From Albula goreensis (lineage: Eukaryota > Chordata > Actinopteri > Albuliformes > Albulidae): DNA of 64,000 nt. This document shows positions 49,601-60,752 of the stretch, piece after piece. A program made the translations under genes and the position numbers. Numbering within the stretch: position 1 is the stretch's first letter; each line of letters starts with the position of its first letter. The notes below the pieces were generated by a model, which ran no database searches, was not told the origin of the DNA, and was given only the letters and a program-made list of their open reading frames with translations. The stretch lies in the NCBI GenBank assembly GCA_022829145.1, contig CM040753.1, forward strand, positions 21,015,884 through 21,079,883. Direction: 5' to 3'.

Positions 49601-50673
49601 AGACATCTTGCATGTTGCAATGAGGAGAGGTGTTTACAGCCCCATGGAGCAATGGCACCATATTCAACCAGCTGTTATTCACGATGTAAAACTCAAATAA
49701 ATATGACATTGGATTTGTGCTCGTGAAAAAAACTTATAGATGTATTAAAAATAAATGATACATAATGGAATTAATCGATGGCATGCATCTTTCATAATTG
49801 CACAAGGCAGCATTCAGCACCAGTGATTTTTATGTTAAATTGGGAATGTGGTTTTCTTGTTGGAGAGGCCAAAATGTATAGTGCAATGAGGTGTGGTGAA
49901 GACATTGACAAGATCCAAGAAGGGAAATACGGTGCAATGAGTGAATGACGGCACTGTGACAAGAAAGCCTATTACATGCCCATTGACAACATTACTCATT
50001 TTTCTATGAGTGGCCAATATAAAAGCAGTTGGGATCAAAACCAACCATTCGGGTTTGAACCCATAAGTATGGTAAAGCTGTCTACCCAACATCCTCATCT
50101 TGACTCAGATCAGACAGCTTTGGTGGTTGCATCAGTCTGGCTGTGCTAGTTTGAGAACTCTTTCTTCACATGTTTGGGATGATGTAATGTTTCTGTTTGC
50201 CAAACAGTATTCCACCAGCGAACCAGATCACTTTCTCAGCACTTTGCTGCATTGCTACCAAATGTGGTTTAAATGTGCTACAGATTTTATGATCCAGACC
50301 CTGGAGCTGCTGCTAAGACTGTTTTGTTAACTGTGGGAGAAGAACCACACTTGTGTCTAGTGTCTTTGTTAAAATTTTCCTTCTTTGAACATTGGTTCAT
50401 AATACCATCACAGTTCCTTTGAAGGGTAAATGGAAAAAGAGAGAGAGAGGAGTGATGGAGTGGAGCCAGAGCAGACAGACATTTCAGGAGGTCAGGGGAT
50501 GAATACTTACAGGACTGAGAGATAAAATAATTGGGGCATAATACAGACAGGAAAGAGCACAGACCTTGGCAATCGCAATGGCACAGGCATGACCCCAGAT
50601 CTCGATAAGCTGCTGCTGTCCGAAACGGTAGTCCCTCAGCAACTCTGTCTCTATGGCTGCCGCATCTGCCTTG
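39029..50673 (-). CDS. yjefn3: YjeF N-terminal domain-containing protein 3 (5' incomplete)
   Basis: A YjeF_N (Rossmann-like) protein, also called ApoA-I-binding protein 2. Its fish homologue is linked to cholesterol efflux from endothelium and angiogenesis. Five coding exons are resolved: 50673-50565, 44932-44822, 40627-40514, 39594-39444 and 39225-39029. They give 682 nt with matching phases and a TAA stop, about 226 residues, essentially the full domain. Blocks in order are [86 protein letters not shown] and [17 protein letters not shown] replaces the GPGNNGGDG phosphate loop of the NAD(P)HX epimerase NAXE. That identifies YJEFN3 and suggests it is not an active epimerase. The first coding exon (about 15-25 residues in relatives) was not found. 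The gene lies upstream of cilp2 on the same strand. Confidence 0.93.
39401..39430. repeat. (GAT)n microsatellite
   Basis: A short imperfect trinucleotide run in the last intron of yjefn3, 14 nt from the preceding exon's end. Confidence 0.85.
39444..39594 (-). CDS. yjefn3: yjefn3 exon (LVIDAILG block)
   Basis: A 151-nt phase 0-1 exon. The acceptor is taken at ttcag|GTGCAG, so that VQLINDAY is kept as in YJEFN3 proteins; the alternative gtgcag|CTG would drop two residues. It encodes [20 protein letters not shown] and [11 protein letters not shown], keeping the Asp of the NAXE VDAIFG motif. Confidence 0.95.
40514..40627 (-). CDS. yjefn3: yjefn3 exon ([11 protein letters not shown] block)
   Basis: A 114-nt phase 0-0 exon encoding [20 protein letters not shown], then [18 protein letters not shown]. 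Acceptor ggggacag, donor gtgatt. Confidence 0.95.
40641..40695. repeat. (GA)n/(CAGA)n microsatellite
   Basis: A purine-rich run of GA with CAGA units, just upstream of the acceptor of the third resolved yjefn3 exon. On the sense strand it reads as (TC/CTGT)n, so it may serve as a pyrimidine tract. Confidence 0.9.
41046..41450 (-). mobile_element. Tc1-like transposase fossil
   Basis: Reading the minus strand in two frames gives degenerate blocks of a Tc1/mariner DDE transposase: [13 protein letters not shown] (for the usual WSDES-F block), EHGGRSVMV (for HGGGSVMVW), then [16 protein letters not shown] (for the block with the second catalytic Asp, normally QDN). The order and spacing fit. The frames shift at least once, key residues are lost and no inverted termini were recognised, so it is a dead fragment. 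Confidence 0.65.
41720..41832. repeat. dispersed repeat, copy 2
   Basis: The partner of 31421-31535, same orientation, about three-quarters identical by eye, sharing catcttgggta and aaatgttagca. It lies about 280 bp from the Tc1-like fossil. Confidence 0.65.
43276..43302. repeat. perfect 12-bp inverted repeat
   Basis: caattccattca / tgaatggaattg with a 3-nt loop, in a yjefn3 intron. Confidence 0.9.
44822..44932 (-). CDS. yjefn3: yjefn3 exon with the modified phosphate loop
   Basis: A 111-nt phase 0-0 exon encoding [20 protein letters not shown] then [17 protein letters not shown]. It holds the beta-strand and the GPEQNG loop typical of YJEFN3. Donor gtaagt. Confidence 0.95.
45912..46250. 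repeat. 36-bp minisatellite, about nine copies
   Basis: Tandem copies of a 36-bp unit with core tgtttcggctgtggtgctct and ttgcatggggtgca. Because 36 is a multiple of three, it keeps open frames on both strands, including a 218-codon frame at 45652-46308 whose repeats read like [13 protein letters not shown] treat these as by-products. Confidence 0.95.
46310..46620. promoter_or_regulatory. possible conserved non-coding element
   Basis: A GC-richer segment within an AT-rich intron, with three sites of the form taatatgca / aatatgcaat / taattatgcatta at about 46322, 46459 and 46524. Such clusters are common in POU/homeodomain-bound enhancers. Based on composition and motifs only. Confidence 0.25.
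50565..50673 (-). CDS. yjefn3: yjefn3 exon encoding the N-terminal YjeF_N helix
   Basis: A 109-nt exon, acceptor ctccatgcag, donor gtctgt, encoding [20 protein letters not shown] then [16 protein letters not shown]. It needs two bases from upstream (phase 2 entry). The frame is open through the acceptor back to an ATG at 50729-50727, so a transcript starting inside the upstream intron could also supply a start. Confidence 0.93.
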
Positions 50674-51053
50674 CTGCATGGAGAGATCAAGGTTACATAT
50701 GTTAGAAATGCATCCATCTGACCGTTCATGTTTGTGTATTTAAGAGTACACTTGTACCCGATTCTTGTGCTGAAAACTGACTAATCACACTGTCAGTGCC
50801 CACAACCTAAAAAAATAAACATCTACAAAAGTAAGCACCTGTTTGGACAACATGGTATAGGTTTTGTGATCATGACACTCACTGGATAAAAATAGTTGAT
50901 AGCCAGGGATATCTTCACTCAAATGCTTTTGATGTTAAAATATAGAGACTATTTATTTACCACTCACTGGATAAAAATTTGATTCATTGTTATTTTCCAT
51001 GTCCAAATGTCTCTGTGGTGAAACACAATGTAGCACAACAATTTTCAGAGGTC

Positions 51054-51318
51054 CATTCAGAGATTTGTACCTTCAGGATTCTTAAAATGTTTCTCATTTT
51101 TAAATATTCAGAACAAGAAGCCACTGTACCTTGAACCTTTTGCCCAGTGACTATGATGTGGTCTGAGGACAGAGGTGTATGTTACATAGCAGATGCCTGA
51201 GTGCATTTTGAGCACATTGTTTCAGAACTGGTTTTCATTCTTCACATGGTGACTGGATTACTCTTCCTGTCTTCTTTGAACTCAGTCTCTGTTTTTAGCT
51301 TCCTGAATCTCTGGGGAT
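51054..51318. repeat. local duplicate unit A
   Basis: Shares long near-identical words with 52240-52420 (gaacaagaagccactgt, ccttttgcccagtgactatg) and with 52590-52770 (ggattcttaaaatgtttctc, gttttcattcttc, ttactcttcctgtcttct). It lies directly beside the Gag-like fossil. Confidence 0.75.
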
Positions 51319-51339
51319 GAGGGCACCAGTGACTAGCTT

Positions 51340-51900
51340 GTACATGTCCCTAAACTGTTCATTCTGACAGTCTTTCCAACAGGCGGTGTTGGGATGGCTG
51401 TCACAGTGTTAAATGACATGTCTACTTGTCCTGGTTTGTCAGCACTTCTCCTTCCCGTCCTACATCCACGCGACAGATGACCACTCTGCCCACATTTGAA
51501 GCAATGGTTACATTGTTCCCTTGTTGCTATCTTGGCAGGTCCTGCAGGAACGCTCCCGCTTGCTCGCTGTTGCGCAGATGATCTAGGGGGACTCATGCAT
51601 GACCCTTTGATTTCTTCCACCTCTCCTTTCAACTGTTTGATGATGTCAAGGAGCTCTTTGAATCTGCATGAGTCACTGATGGTTGTGTTTTGACTGCTTT
51701 ACCTTTTTGTGAATGCTGGGATGACCGTTCTTGACCACCAACTGCTCCCACTGTGGCCTCTGGATCAGCCTCCTGATTTCTCTCACTTTTACGCTTTTAC
51801 TGTTCTTCTTAAATTTCTGTTGTCTTTCCCACTCAAGACTAGCTGCCTCATTTGTCTTTGCAATCAACACATCATCAGTGACGGTTACATCATCCAGGTA
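51340..51900 (-). mobile_element. Gag-like (zinc-knuckle) retroelement fossil
   Basis: The minus strand encodes a CCHC knuckle, CFKCGQSGHLSRGC (C-x2-C-x4-H-x4-C, codons at 51503-51462). It is preceded by a charged stretch (...LKGEVEEIKGSCMSPPRSSA) and, in another frame further upstream, by AASLEWERQQKFKKNSK. This arrangement resembles the C-terminal end of Gag proteins of Ty3/gypsy-type elements or Gag-derived host genes of the PNMA/ZCCHC kind. A frameshift separates the parts near 51640-51680, and no protease or polymerase domain follows. It is a broken remnant. Confidence 0.65.
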
Positions 51901-52239
51901 GATTTTGAGCTGGTATTTTTATTGTCACTAATGAGTCCGGTCCCCACAGCTCTAAGGGAACTTCTTTGCACCAATTTATACTGCTCTTCCGCACCAGGTT
52001 CTCTGGATAGTCTTGCTCTATGGATGGAAAAGGAAAAACACATTATAATGGCCATTTGATTCCCTTAAAATTGGGCAAGAGTTCAGATTTGATTTCCATG
52101 TGAGACCTGGGCAAATGTCTCTGTGGTTTTTCTTAATCCCATGTCAAACAAGTTAGAATATGACAATGACCCTTTTCCCCAATTTGACCATTAATCTTAA
52201 ATTCCTTTCTAACAATTTTCAGATGCAAGAACACATTCC

Positions 52240-52420
52240 ATTCATTTCCTCTTCAAGTTTCTTTGTAGAATTTGTACCTTCCAGGATTCTTAAAATGAAT
52301 CTCTATCTTTTCTCATTTTTAAATAGCTTTTCAGAACAAGAAGCCACTGTCACCAACTCGGGCCCTGCAGTCTTTTCCAGCTCCAACCTTTTGCCCAGTG
52401 ACTATGATGTGCTTTATTTT
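52240..52420. repeat. local duplicate unit B
   Basis: Similar to the middle of unit A, with extra short insertions. It shares gaacaagaagccactgt and ccttttgcccagtgactatg. Confidence 0.7.
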
Positions 52421-52589
52421 CCAGTCACAACCACACTCCAATAGAGCCATCACAAACAAGTTGGCAGTTTTATCCATGCCTGTAACCCTATAACTGTAAA
52501 CAAACAAATTTAAACAAAAATGAAGGGGGTGCCTTGTTTTTAACCACTACTCCACATTGTTTAAGCCATTTGAACTGGTCTTTCAATTC

Positions 52590-52770
52590 TTCAGACATCA
52601 GAGATTTGTCAGGATTCTTAAAATGTTTCTCATTTTAAATATTCAGAACAAGGCCACTGTACCTCTTCCTGTGAGGACTTCTTTGAATTTTCAGTCTTGT
52701 TTCAGAACTGGTTTTCATTCTTCCATGGTGAATTACTCTTCCTGTCTTCTCTGGGCTTCCTGAATGTGGA
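52590..52770. repeat. local duplicate unit C
   Basis: Similar to unit A from ggattcttaaaatgtttctc through cttcctgtcttct and cttcctgaat, with several deletions. Together with A and B it flanks the Gag-like fossil. Confidence 0.75.
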
Positions 52771-55700
52771 TGAGACATGGCCTAAGAACTGGAGGCTCAG
52801 ATTCAAGAACTAACATAGTGGAATAATTTACAGGAGTGATGATCTGAGACCATCACATAAATGAGGCAGCTAGTCAGTAATACCAATGTGACTCATTATT
52901 TCAAGTTGGACTGAAATGAAATCACATGGTATGAAAATTAAGGCGAATTGGAAGTGAGGCATGAGGAACTGTACATTCAATTCATTTTAAAATGTGATGC
53001 CACTTACAGAACTGTAAAGTAGATTGTATGTTAAGTTCCTAATGTGTCAATCAAAATGTTAATCTGCATTTTGACATACGGAACATTTGATTTTCAATTA
53101 AACTCTGATTTAACAAATTGAACATGCACAGTGAACTGAACAATAATTTTTGATTGTTCATAGTTGCAGCAGAGGTCAACTATGATTAGATAGCAAATAA
53201 ACAGGAAAAATAAATGGATGTTGAAGCCATATTACTGTATTACTCTGTTAATTTTTGTGTGGAATTTGAGAATATCACTCTGCAATAACATATATGTTTG
53301 AAAATAGAGTAATAGAAATGGGATGGAATTTAACTTAAGGATAGTAGGATTATTCTGGACTTTGGGGGCTACAGCATAGACTGTAAATTGATTTATGGAA
53401 AAGACTCCAACTACAGCACCACAAAATAACAACTATGTTCTGGACCTGCGCCACAGGTGATCTGGTAGATGATTTATCAGGTCCAAAAGGCAGCTCCAAA
53501 TGTAAACTCTTCTCAGTTATTACACTAGGGACACCTTGTGGAATCTTTTCGCATTGCTATTGTATACTTTGATGATATTATGGCTGTATAATGTTGACAA
53601 TTGAAATGGCTGTAAAACATACTGAAACATTTTAAGTACAGTGGAAGCAAACATGAATGCATTCAATTTGCAAAATGTATTCAATTTGATATATTGAATG
53701 CTTGGAACAGTTAATGCATTTAACATTTTAGTTTTCATGTTTGAATGAGTACAGGCATACATGACTCCATGTCACTCTTCATTTACAGCTTCTCAAATAT
53801 ATATTTAAGGGACATGTAAAAAACTACAAAATACTAAGTGCCTTTTCAGTGACAGTTATTATCTGTGGTATTATTAATGGTATTATTTTAAACTTCATCT
53901 GAATATCATATGTGGTAATCAATAAGAGATTTTGGCAGCTGTATTGGATGAGCATATCGATATTTAACATACACTGTCGAGTACATTAACCAAAGACATC
54001 CTCAGGATCTATCACTCTCTGCTTGCATCTTGTTAAAGACATGTTTGGATGACAAGCCTCAAATTTGAATGCGTCCGCACAATCAAATGAAATTTATCTG
54101 TCACAGTCTTGTCAACGGTGTCTCCACCATTAGCACTGCCCATGAAGCGTCTCTTGAAAAAATATATCACACAGAGACTATTTGACTATTAGCATTCAAT
54201 TTTTAAATTTAGACTGATACCAGAATTTCTTCTGGCTACAAAATTATTTTTGAGCAAATGATTTTATGACCTTTATCTGAAGACTAGGGAGTATCAGATG
54301 TAATTACTCATCTCTTCCAGAATAATGATGTCATTGTCAGGGTATGTTTCCAAGACAACAAAGTTCAGTTGAGGGTATGATGATCAATGTACTGCTTTGA
54401 GTAAACAGTGCCCACACAATCCAGTCCTGGATATAGTCATGGATCTCTTTACTACTGTATTCAGAAACAGCAAATGATGGGTTAAGCCTACAAGGTAGTG
54501 GGCTGTATTCTACTTAGCTACCACCAGAACCTAGCAACAAAAGGTTAAAGATTAGAAATGCATGTTTCTTCAGTGAAAAACAACATGGGTAGATGCAATG
54601 AAGCCTTCAGGTGAATGCATTTTTCCCTAATGAAATGATTATCAGGTTGCTGTTATATATAATTCAGGATGTCAAAAGGTGATGGCATGACTCAAATGTG
54701 ACATATACAGAACTAAACGTGCGAACAAGGTCTTATGGACATCTTGACAACATGGTAATTAATTTCACATGCCTTTGATTTGATATAAAATGCTATTCTG
54801 TATGTAGAGTTAAGCCTAGGAGTGAAGGGCACAACAGAAAAACCTCCCACATGCATCTCTGGGAACAGGAATTGAACAGGACTGCAGGGAAAAGCAGCTG
54901 GGTGGGGCTCTGGGGAGATGTGCTGGCACAGCTGATGGGGGATGGCCCTTCAGGACCAGGACATTCTAATACAACAGAGCAAACCATTTCCAAAGAGGGT
55001 TCAGCTCATTGCCATGCCAGGAGAAAGGCTTGCATTTGGGATTTTCCCACAATTTTCAGGAGACTAACCAGGGTCGTCTGAACAGTAAATTAAAATAATT
55101 ATGTTTTCAAAGCCAGCTCACGGACAGAGGTAAGATGCAGTAAACCCTGAAAAATGAGAAAATTAGCGTTCATGCTTCCATTTCTCTGTGCAATAGCATG
55201 CCTGTGCATGAAATCCCTGTAAATGGAATGGCTGTAAATGGAAATAGACATATATTACAAATATATTAGAGTATATTTCAAAATACATATATTTTTTGTA
55301 AAGATATACTTAAACATTTTACAATGTACTTGCCATTGTGCAGTATATATCAGTATATTACATTTCTCTGAGAGAAGGACATTAACATGTTCATTTTAAT
55401 GCTTCCCCTACCAGACTGTGGCCATTGTGGTGGAGGATGTGTTGATGGCTTGGATCTGATCATGTAAATTAATACAAGCCAAGAACAACAATGAAGAAAT
55501 GTTTGTTTGATGTACTTATCATTTTGTTCCCCATATCTGAATCATAATTAGAGCCTACAAATTAAGTTTTTACTTATATAGGGTACAATATGTTGAAACA
55601 TTACACCATCTATATACATATATGTATATGTATGTATGTACATCTTTTGTTGTAATTTGTCATTGATACTAAATGAATTATCACTGCAGTGTGTGATCTG

Positions 55701-56968
55701 TGGCAGGGTACAAATAAAAGCTAACACACTAGTAAGGATCACATCGCAGTTAATGTTTCTGGTCTTTGGTAAAAGCAAACTTTTGAGCCCCCAATTCTTC
55801 TAACAATACCACGAAAAGTATCTCTTGTATGAAATTGTGAGAATAGCAAATCATCCTTAGCTTAGGATAGCATCATGTCAACTTGCCACAACAGAAATTC
55901 AATTAAAAGGATTATGTAGCAAATCAAGCAGGCAATGGGTTGGGAGTCCAATATGGACAGCCAAATGTAAAATGTAAAAATCACTTTAGTAAAATAATAA
56001 CAATGAATCACTTAACCACATATATGCTGAATTCCACTCAAGTGAAATGAATAATTGGGACTTGCTAGCATTTTCCCAGCCCTGGGTCATTGTGCTTTGC
56101 TGCAGTATTTAGCATGCCTTTAGCAATGACAGCAGAAGTCTGTACGGTTTTCACAAAGGCATTACAGAAGGAATTTTTTTTACAAAGGTGTATTGTTACT
56201 GGGTAATATTGAAAAGTTTGCCTCAGTGAGAATTATTTTATTTCAAATTTCCTATAAATGTTGCCAAGGAATCAGTCTAATCATGCCTAAGGACAAAGGA
56301 CACCTTCATACTTGTTCAGTGCACCCTTTGAGAAAATTCTCATGGGATCCAGAACCTCCATAATGTCAGAGATCCACAGATATTCACAAGACTACTGCAT
56401 TATTTATCAGGAATCAATCCTAATGTTGACTTCGTAAGGGTTCTGTTGTGACACGTTAACACTCACGGGCTGTGTGGCAGTGCAGAGCTGTCATGCATCG
56501 GCAGAAGTGTGGTACATACAAGCTGGCGTCGCATGATGGATTCCTTCCCAGGAGAATTTGGGTTATGCCAAGTACATGCCCACAAGTGAAATGAAGGACT
56601 TTGTTGGACCAGCTCAACAGTTCAGGAGCTAAATTCCTTAAAGTATACAGCACAGACTTCACAAATGACCCGTGTGAGCAGAGAACACCATGGAGTGTAA
56701 TATATTTGCATGTAAAATATACACCTGGGGAGGCCATGTAGGAGACCATCTGCTGAAAAAAAGGAAAAAGGGCTGCCCTCCCCCCACCTTGCCTGCAATC
56801 TTTCATGCATTTTCCCATGTGACACTTTGATTCCCATGAGCTCCATATTGCACTGCTTGCGTGTAATTCACATCTCTTAATGAGTATCTTTACTGCAGAG
56901 GATCAGTGCACATGGCTGCACACCTAGTAACAAACCCAAAGAGACGTTCCAGTGTTCTACTGTGCAAA

Positions 56969-56989
56969 ACACACACACACACACACACA
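56969..56989. repeat. (AC)n microsatellite
   Basis: About ten AC units, intergenic. Confidence 0.9.
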
Positions 56990-59900
56990 TACATTATTTA
57001 TGAACATACTCCTCATAACTTAATCATAACAAGATCATTATCTTAAAATGATGGGATACTTGAACAAGCCATGGAATTGTATATGGCATATTGGTACTGA
57101 AGGGCATGAAAAGGAATATTAATATAGTGTGTTTTATTTAAATTTAAATAGTACAACATTGCATATAAGGTATTTAAATTCCACCAATTTTTGCAGTAGT
57201 TAATAAAGTTAATTAAATATATGTCTCAAGGCTACGAAGCAATGAAGAATGAAAGCCACTGAATGACTTCCCCCTTTCCCATAAGTGATAATTAACTAAA
57301 CAGTTCCTAAATCTGGATCTTAATGGTAACCATCTTTTTCATGTAAGTCTGTTGTAATTACCCTGCTCTCAAGACAGCTAAATAACTGCATTTCCAGTAC
57401 TTGTTCATCTGCCACTCAGCTGAGTCTAGGATCCAGTGCCTCAATTTTTCCAAGCACCATTTACTCTCGAATTAAGTCTAGAACTATCCAATGTCGCATA
57501 CTTATTAAGTTCAGAATGAAAAAAATCAAAAAGGATGAGGAAAAATCCTCCTCTATAGGCGATTAGGTCTCTGCTCATGCCCAGAAAATTCCTACTCTCC
57601 ATTGCCCTAATTAAGCCCCAATCACAATAATTCTGTTTAATGAGAAAATCCTCCTTCAGAGTACATTTTAGATAATTCAATTTATTTCATTTTATCTTAC
57701 ATTCTTAATTTTTTTTCTGTCATTTCCATTTTTAATCTATTAGGTGGGATAGTTTTTAATTACATTTGACAGCAGGCGGAGCAGCAGGGAAACACGACAC
57801 ATCACTGCGGTTTTAATTAGACTGTGCACAGAACAATGGTTTTATTTCAAGGTTCTCCAGAAAATTCTGCATTATACCTTCCCAAAGATGTCTTAGCTAG
57901 TGAGTTGCTGGTAAGCATTTTTCATAGATTTCAGCTGTTATAAATAAATGTATTATTTGCTACTTTTCCTCTTTTTGGAATGTAAAATTGTGTCAATTCA
58001 AAAGTGCAGAAAAGCAGTGCTTTGAATCACATTCTGTCATCTGCTGCTTCTTCGCAACAGTTAAGCTCACACAGCCATGAACTCAGGTGAAGCTGTGATC
58101 GGTAGACAAAGGAGCCCAATTGACTGGATGTAGCCTGACTTACACTCTGGCTATTTATGCACTCTTCCATTGGGCTTCCAGCTAAAGTTCATGTACAGAT
58201 CCGATACCAGAAATGCAAGATAAAGCCGTACACTGGAACAGTATCTTAAAGTGATAGCTCATTCAAAATCCAAATAAGTATCATATATTCTTCCTTTCAT
58301 TATGATGTACCATGCAGAGAAGGCTATTTAGTTAGTTTTTTAACTATATGAAGAGAGAATCAATGATGACTGGCCTTGCTGGCATTGCTGTCTAAAGATA
58401 ATGGGAATGTGCCCACTGTGACTTCACATGTTTACACAGTACTCCATTGTTGGATCCCATCTGTCTGCTGTCCAAATCGAGTCTCAGAGACATTTTTCAG
58501 CCAAAGCACCAACAGCAACCTCAAAGGGTCAACAGCTCTGTGGTCAAGTCTGCAAGCCATTGGCAGGGTGACCATCTGCCTCGGGAAGGTGGAGGTAAGT
58601 GAAGAATCACTGTCGAGAATGAAGTGCAGAGGAGTGATATCTATGTCTGTTCATACTGAGAAGCATTGAGAGAGGCAGCTGCTTAGGAAAAGGCAATGTC
58701 TTTATAATGGAGTAAAGGACAGGGAGGGGCAGTAAAGTCTGAGGATATAGAAGGTAGCAGCGCTTGCAAACACAGATGTGGGTTTGACCGTGCTCATGTA
58801 CATTGAGTTTTACACCTCTCACAAAGCTACTGTTTCATGCTCTTTTTCCCACACAGCTGTGCCCCTAGGAAAAATTACTAATCATTTGAGATTCCAGATA
58901 GTGTTAAGGAGCTACTTCTTTTAGATTTCTACACTGTAAAAAGTGTTGCTGAGTAGAAGTCAATCTAGATTCAAATGTAAAGATTAAATTAAATTTAGCT
59001 TCTGATTAAACAAACTAATATTGTGCTAAGGAAACATTCAACTACCATATTGACAAAGCAATGTTAGTTACCATGTTAGTTTCTAGTTGCCATTTTATGA
59101 GTTAAATAAAATGATGTATCCAATAATGACATGTATGTTCATTATACTTAATAAAAATATTGCAAGTTAAACCATCATAAAAATATCCATGCAGCATGTT
59201 GTCTTCATTTTTTTTAAGTTGGTTCCAAACTTCAGCTTTTAAAGTGTAGATGTTTCACTTTTTTAAAGTTTAAAGTTTCTAGCTTTCTAGTGTAGATAAT
59301 AATGAAAGAGGAATGTGTTTCCTATATTTCCTCAAACTGCGTGAGCTGACAGCAGAAACTGACTTTAATGAATACAGTTTCTTACTGAGACACATCATTG
59401 CCAAATTCTAATAAGTTCAAAGGGAAAATACCTCCAGAGACATTAGCTCTCTGACCACAATACCCGCAGCATTAATGAAGAAATGATGCAATTAATCACT
59501 GAAAGCACAATAAACAATGGCCATGCAATGGCAGCTAACATTTCCCCTGCACCAGTTCCCAAGCAGCCATCCACCTCTTTCATACTTGTATCTTCCTTCC
59601 TATCATAGAGGACATACAGACAAAAAAGTGTACCTCCAGATGACAGGAGACTGAGATCTGCAGCTTGAAGGTTTTTTTCACCTGCTGTTTTGGAGCCAGT
59701 GATCTTATGAATGATGTTCATTCATATCTACTTTAGGCTTGGAGGAGCGCAACCGTGTCCACTGCACCAGAAAATTGCATCAAACCCTTTGCACAGCTGG
59801 CTAACTCTGTAAAGCCTCCTCAACCTGCCATACGATGACCAGAAGCTAGATGGAAGATCACTGTGCGTAAGATGTAACCACATTTATGTATTTTCTACCT

Positions 59901-60725
59901 CCTTAGTGAAGCCAATTTTTTTGAGTAAACCTCCATTGGTACTATTTTTAAATTCTGAGCAAGGAAATTGATAAATCAATCATAGGCCTTGTTGTCTCCC
60001 ATTAGATTTCTATGGCACCCTCATGACACAGGTGATCAAGCACTCGAGTAACCTAGTTTGGAAAACAGTTAAACCCGATTTCCTCAAGATTCATGACCTT
60101 TCTTTTATTCTTCCCTGACCTGAAATGTAGCAATATGACATGCATGAGACATGCAGCTGCCTGGACCTAAGCATGTTTGTTTAAATGCCTTTCATTGTGA
60201 GTGGGGTGGGGTCAGGCATCATCCAGTTCTAACTACACAACTAGTTCACAACAAGTAAACTGCCTGGTAAGCATAGCCTGATAACGATATCTACAAGCAA
60301 ACAATGCCTTGCCAGGAGCACTCTACTGCACATAGATCAAATCTCCATTTGATGCTCTATGCTGAATCCCATCCTTAGCTGCTATCTTGTCAAAAGGGAC
60401 TCGTCCACAGATTTGGTCTTGCTGGTTCACCATAGCAAAGCTACATGGCAGGGACTTGCTAATCTTGGGTGATGCTGTATAATGGCATAAAAGGTTTTTA
60501 TTTGGATTTCTGGAGCATTGCATGACAAGTATTGTAATAATTTAAGTTTGCTTATACCCCATATTTGAAGTATCAGCCCTCAGAAGTCTTGTCTCTGTTC
60601 ATTACTTTTAATTCTGGAAAGGGGGGCAATGAATTTTACTGTTTTAGAGCCATGGGTTTACGCAGATACAAATGCAAACCATATGTGCAATGGTTAGGTG
60701 TGATTGTCCCAATGTTTCTTCGGCA

Positions 60726-60752
60726 AAAATAAATAAATTAATAAATAAATAA
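60726..60752. repeat. (AAAT)n microsatellite
   Basis: An imperfect AAAT tetranucleotide run, intergenic. Confidence 0.85.

Larger units (their letters stand above)
44933..50564 (-). other. yjefn3 intron (5.6 kb)
   Basis: The longest resolved yjefn3 intron. It contains the 36-bp minisatellite at 45912-46250 and a GC-richer segment at 46.3-46.6 kb with three octamer/homeodomain-like ATGCA-containing sites. A GA run lies near 47330 and another GC-richer stretch at 48.65-49.06 kb. No further exon is supported. Confidence 0.6.

Noticed and set aside
59443..59721. 92-codon minus-strand frame with a hydrophobic segment, considered as a yjefn3 first exon
   Set aside because: It does not end at a donor in the phase required by the exon at 50673, and it has no similarity to YJEFN3 N-termini.
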